From positions 144,536-208,535 of the forward strand of contig JAOMEO010000001.1 of the NCBI GenBank assembly GCA_028345955.1: 64,000 nucleotides of DNA. The letters are read 5' to 3'. The translations under genes and the position numbers were made by a program. The DNA comes from Candidatus Thioglobus sp. Lineage in GTDB: Bacteria > Pseudomonadota > Gammaproteobacteria > PS1 > Pseudothioglobaceae. Positions 61,778 to 64,000 of the stretch are shown one piece after another. Position 1 is the stretch's first letter; every line of letters begins with the position of its first letter. A model generated the notes under the pieces. The model was not told where the DNA came from, searched no databases, and saw nothing but the letters and a program-made list of their open reading frames with translations.

Positions 61778-63298
61778 ATGAGAAGAGGGCGTGACAAGGC
61801 GGCTAGGGAAGTTGCCAGTTTTCAGCAGGCCCCTTATAAGCAAAAAAGCAACCCTTTCCAGCCAATGTCTATTTTTTCAGAGGACGAGATTGAGTCTATT
61901 CATGAGGCCTCCTTAAAGGTTCTGAGTGATACAGGCATTGACATTCAGTCTCCACGCGCAGTTGAAATTCTTAAGCGCGAAGGGGCCATGATTGGCGGTG
62001 ATGGCAAGCGAGTTACGTTTGATCCTGAATTTATCATGGAAAAAATTACCACCACTCCGAGCGAATTTACGCTTCACGGGAGGCACAAAGACAGGCATGT
62101 TCATGTCGGTGGCAGCTTTATTGTAAACACAATGGTTTCAAGCGCCCCCAATGTTTCTGATCTAGACAGGGGTAGGATTTTAGGCAATTTTGAAGACTAC
62201 TCTAATTTGATAAGGCTTGGTGAAAGCCTAAACACTGTGCACGCTCTTGGCGGCTACCCTGTTGAGCCCTGCGATGTTGACGTTCGAATACGTCATTTGC
62301 ACGCCGTGTCAGCTGCAACTCGTCTGTGCACCAAGCCACTTTTTGGGTATGCGATTGGAAGCGAAAGGATGCTCGATGCAATTGAAATTGTTAGAATTGG
62401 CAGAGGTATTGATGAAGAAACTTTGCTAAGAGAGCCCTCGATTACAACCGTGGTAAACGCCAACTCCCCGCTGGTATATGACAAGGCTCTATTGGAAGGC
62501 GCAATTGAAATGGCCGAGCGCAATCAGCCAGTTATATACACGCCCTTTACTTTAGCGGGAGCAATGGCGCCAATAACAATTGCTGGCGCATTAGTTCAAC
62601 AAAATGCTGAGGCGTTGGCTGGCCTTGCCTTTCATCAATGCGTCAAGCCTGGAGCCCCTGCAATGTATGGCAGCTTTACTTCCAACGTTGACATGAGGTC
62701 AGGCTCTCCTGCTTTTGGCACCCCAGAATATACTCAGGCAACAATTGCAAGCGGCCAACTAGCCAGAAAATACAAGATACCGCTCCGAGCATCTAACGCT
62801 AATGCATCCAATGCGCCTGATGAGCAGTCAGTGTATGAGTCACAGATGTCTCTATGGGCCTGTCTACTAGGCCAGGTGAATTTTATTTTGCATGGACATG
62901 GCTGGATTGAAGGGGGGCTGTGCGCATCTTACGAAAAAGTTATACTAGATGCTGAAATGAGTCAAATGATGGAAGCCTTCCTCGAGCCTGCAAAAGTCAA
63001 TAAAGACACCCTTGGGGTTGACGCGATAGCCGAGGTTGGGCCTGCTAGCCATTTTTTTGCTGCAAAACAAACCATGGAGCGCTACGAAACTGAACACTAC
63101 AGCTCAATGCTTTCTGACTGGAGAAACTTTGAGTCTTGGAGAGATTCGGGAGCAGTCACCACAACACAGCGAGCAAACAAAATATGGAAACAGCTTTTAA
63201 CAGACTACCAAGAGCCGACACTTGAGTCCGCAATCGAAGCGGAGCTTTCATGCTTTGTAGAAAAAAGAATCTCTGAAGGTGGCGCTCCGCCCTTATAG
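61778..63298 (+). CDS. trimethylamine methyltransferase (MttB) superfamily protein, non-pyrrolysine (second copy)
   Basis: 506 aa uninterrupted ORF; NANSPLVYDKALLEGAIEMAERNQPVIYTPFTLAGAMAPITIAGALVQQNAEALAGLAFHQCVKPGAPAMYGSF. Confidence 0.9.
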   Translation: MRRGRDKAAREVASFQQAPYKQKSNPFQPMSIFSEDEIESIHEASLKVLSDTGIDIQSPRAVEILKREGAMIGGDGKRVTFDPEFIMEKITTTPSEFTLHGRHKDRHVHVGGSFIVNTMVSSAPNVSDLDRGRILGNFEDYSNLIRLGESLNTVHALGGYPVEPCDVDVRIRHLHAVSAATRLCTKPLFGYAIGSERMLDAIEIVRIGRGIDEETLLREPSITTVVNANSPLVYDKALLEGAIEMAERNQPVIYTPFTLAGAMAPITIAGALVQQNAEALAGLAFHQCVKPGAPAMYGSFTSNVDMRSGSPAFGTPEYTQATIASGQLARKYKIPLRASNANASNAPDEQSVYESQMSLWACLLGQVNFILHGHGWIEGGLCASYEKVILDAEMSQMMEAFLEPAKVNKDTLGVDAIAEVGPASHFFAAKQTMERYETEHYSSMLSDWRNFESWRDSGAVTTTQRANKIWKQLLTDYQEPTLESAIEAELSCFVEKRISEGGAPPL

Positions 63299-63365
63299 CA
63301 CTCCATTAATCAAATCCTCTGCTGCGAAAGGGCTTTCTGGATAAAAACTTAATACAAACTTTTAG

Positions 63366-63809
63366 TTAGCACTCATTAAGACAAATCTTACCGTTTTTGT
63401 AATTTTCCTCCCTTTTTATCTCGCCGTTGAATTGAAACCACTCAATCAACTTGCCGTCTAACTTGCCATTTTTGTAATTTTTCTGCCCCACCTTTTGACC
63501 AGTCTTATTCCACTTAGTCCAGCTGCCCTCTAATTTGCCATTTTTGTAATTTTCCTCTCTCATTATCTGGCCATTCTCATACCAGACGGTCCATTTTCCA
63601 ACCAATCTTCCATCTTTATACCTTCCCTCTATTTCCTTTTGGCCGTTGTCATGCTTACATAAGTATATTCCAGTATACGGATCAGTCTCATTTGGTATAG
63701 AAACAACTTTTTGCTCGTCTCTTTCAAAACAAACATCTTCACTAAAGGCCCCGCCATAAGAGTTGGTTGAGATGAGGATAGAAAACAAAAGTATTATTGG
63801 TTTTTTCAT
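63366..63809 (-). CDS. MORN-repeat variant (YwqK-like) protein with predicted signal peptide
   Basis: N-terminal MKKPIILLFSILISTNSYGG; repeats KWTVWYENGQIMREENYKNGKLEGSWTKWNKTGQKVGQKNYKNGKLDGKLIEWF. Confidence 0.85.
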   Translation of the reverse strand: MKKPIILLFSILISTNSYGGAFSEDVCFERDEQKVVSIPNETDPYTGIYLCKHDNGQKEIEGRYKDGRLVGKWTVWYENGQIMREENYKNGKLEGSWTKWNKTGQKVGQKNYKNGKLDGKLIEWFQFNGEIKREENYKNGKICLNEC

Positions 63810-64000
63810 AGCTTTATAGCTTTATATATTTCTTCATAAATAGCGCCTGCAGCATAAAAAACCCCTTTTTCGACTTTTTCGACAAAGTATAATTTCATGC
63901 CGTCATTAAATCCTACATATACTAGAACACATTTGAACCGAGTCCAATCTCTCTGTTTGTAGCAAATTTGGTTATTTATAGTTTTCCATTTGCCTCCATA
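63806..64000 (-). CDS. hypothetical protein, truncated at window edge
   Basis: Open minus-strand frame ...YGGKWKTINNQICYKQRDWTRFKCVLVYVGFNDGMKLYFVEKVEKGVFYAAGAIYEEIYKAIKL*; stop overlaps MORN gene start as ATGA. Confidence 0.6.
   Translation of the reverse strand, partial: YGGKWKTINNQICYKQRDWTRFKCVLVYVGFNDGMKLYFVEKVEKGVFYAAGAIYEEIYKAIKL

Overview
AT-rich bacterial chromosome window, about 64 kb, with dense and mostly housekeeping gene content. Family content and gene order suggest a streamlined marine gammaproteobacterium, possibly SUP05/Thioglobaceae-like (inference from gene content only). Conserved blocks: trpF-trpB, smg-topA, rpmH-rnpA-yidD-yidC, atpIBEFHAGDC, recN-nadK/grpE, dsbD-accBC-argC-erpA-gltA-ubiE-ubiJ-ubiB, rplY-pth-ychF-gpmI-rpe and rpsB-tsf. 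Accessory regions: (i) the left edge, with a HisD-family dehydrogenase (HpsN-like rather than HisD), a SnoaL-like protein and a sugar-type ABC ATPase, preceded by two operator-like palindromes; (ii) a carnitine-to-glycine-betaine catabolic cluster (GlxA/CdhR-like regulator, BKACE, dehydrogenase-thioesterase fusion) next to a non-pyrrolysine MttB-family methyltransferase; (iii) a two-component flavin monooxygenase cluster inserted after grpE; (iv) metY plus an acyl-CoA ligase / acyl-CoA dehydrogenase / HCDH-ECH cluster that could handle methylmercaptopropionate; (v) a second non-Pyl MttB gene and a MORN-repeat gene at the right edge. Other notable items: an AlgP/histone-H1-like KPAA tail on ribosomal protein S2, an acidic tail on L25, a two-hairpin leader before rplY, a candidate rpsB leader, a DnaA box in the divergent smg/rpmH intergenic region, and an in-frame 18-bp tandem repeat in an RND exporter. 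I found no CRISPR arrays, transposons, rRNAs or tRNAs. No database search was run, so all product names come from reading motifs and context.
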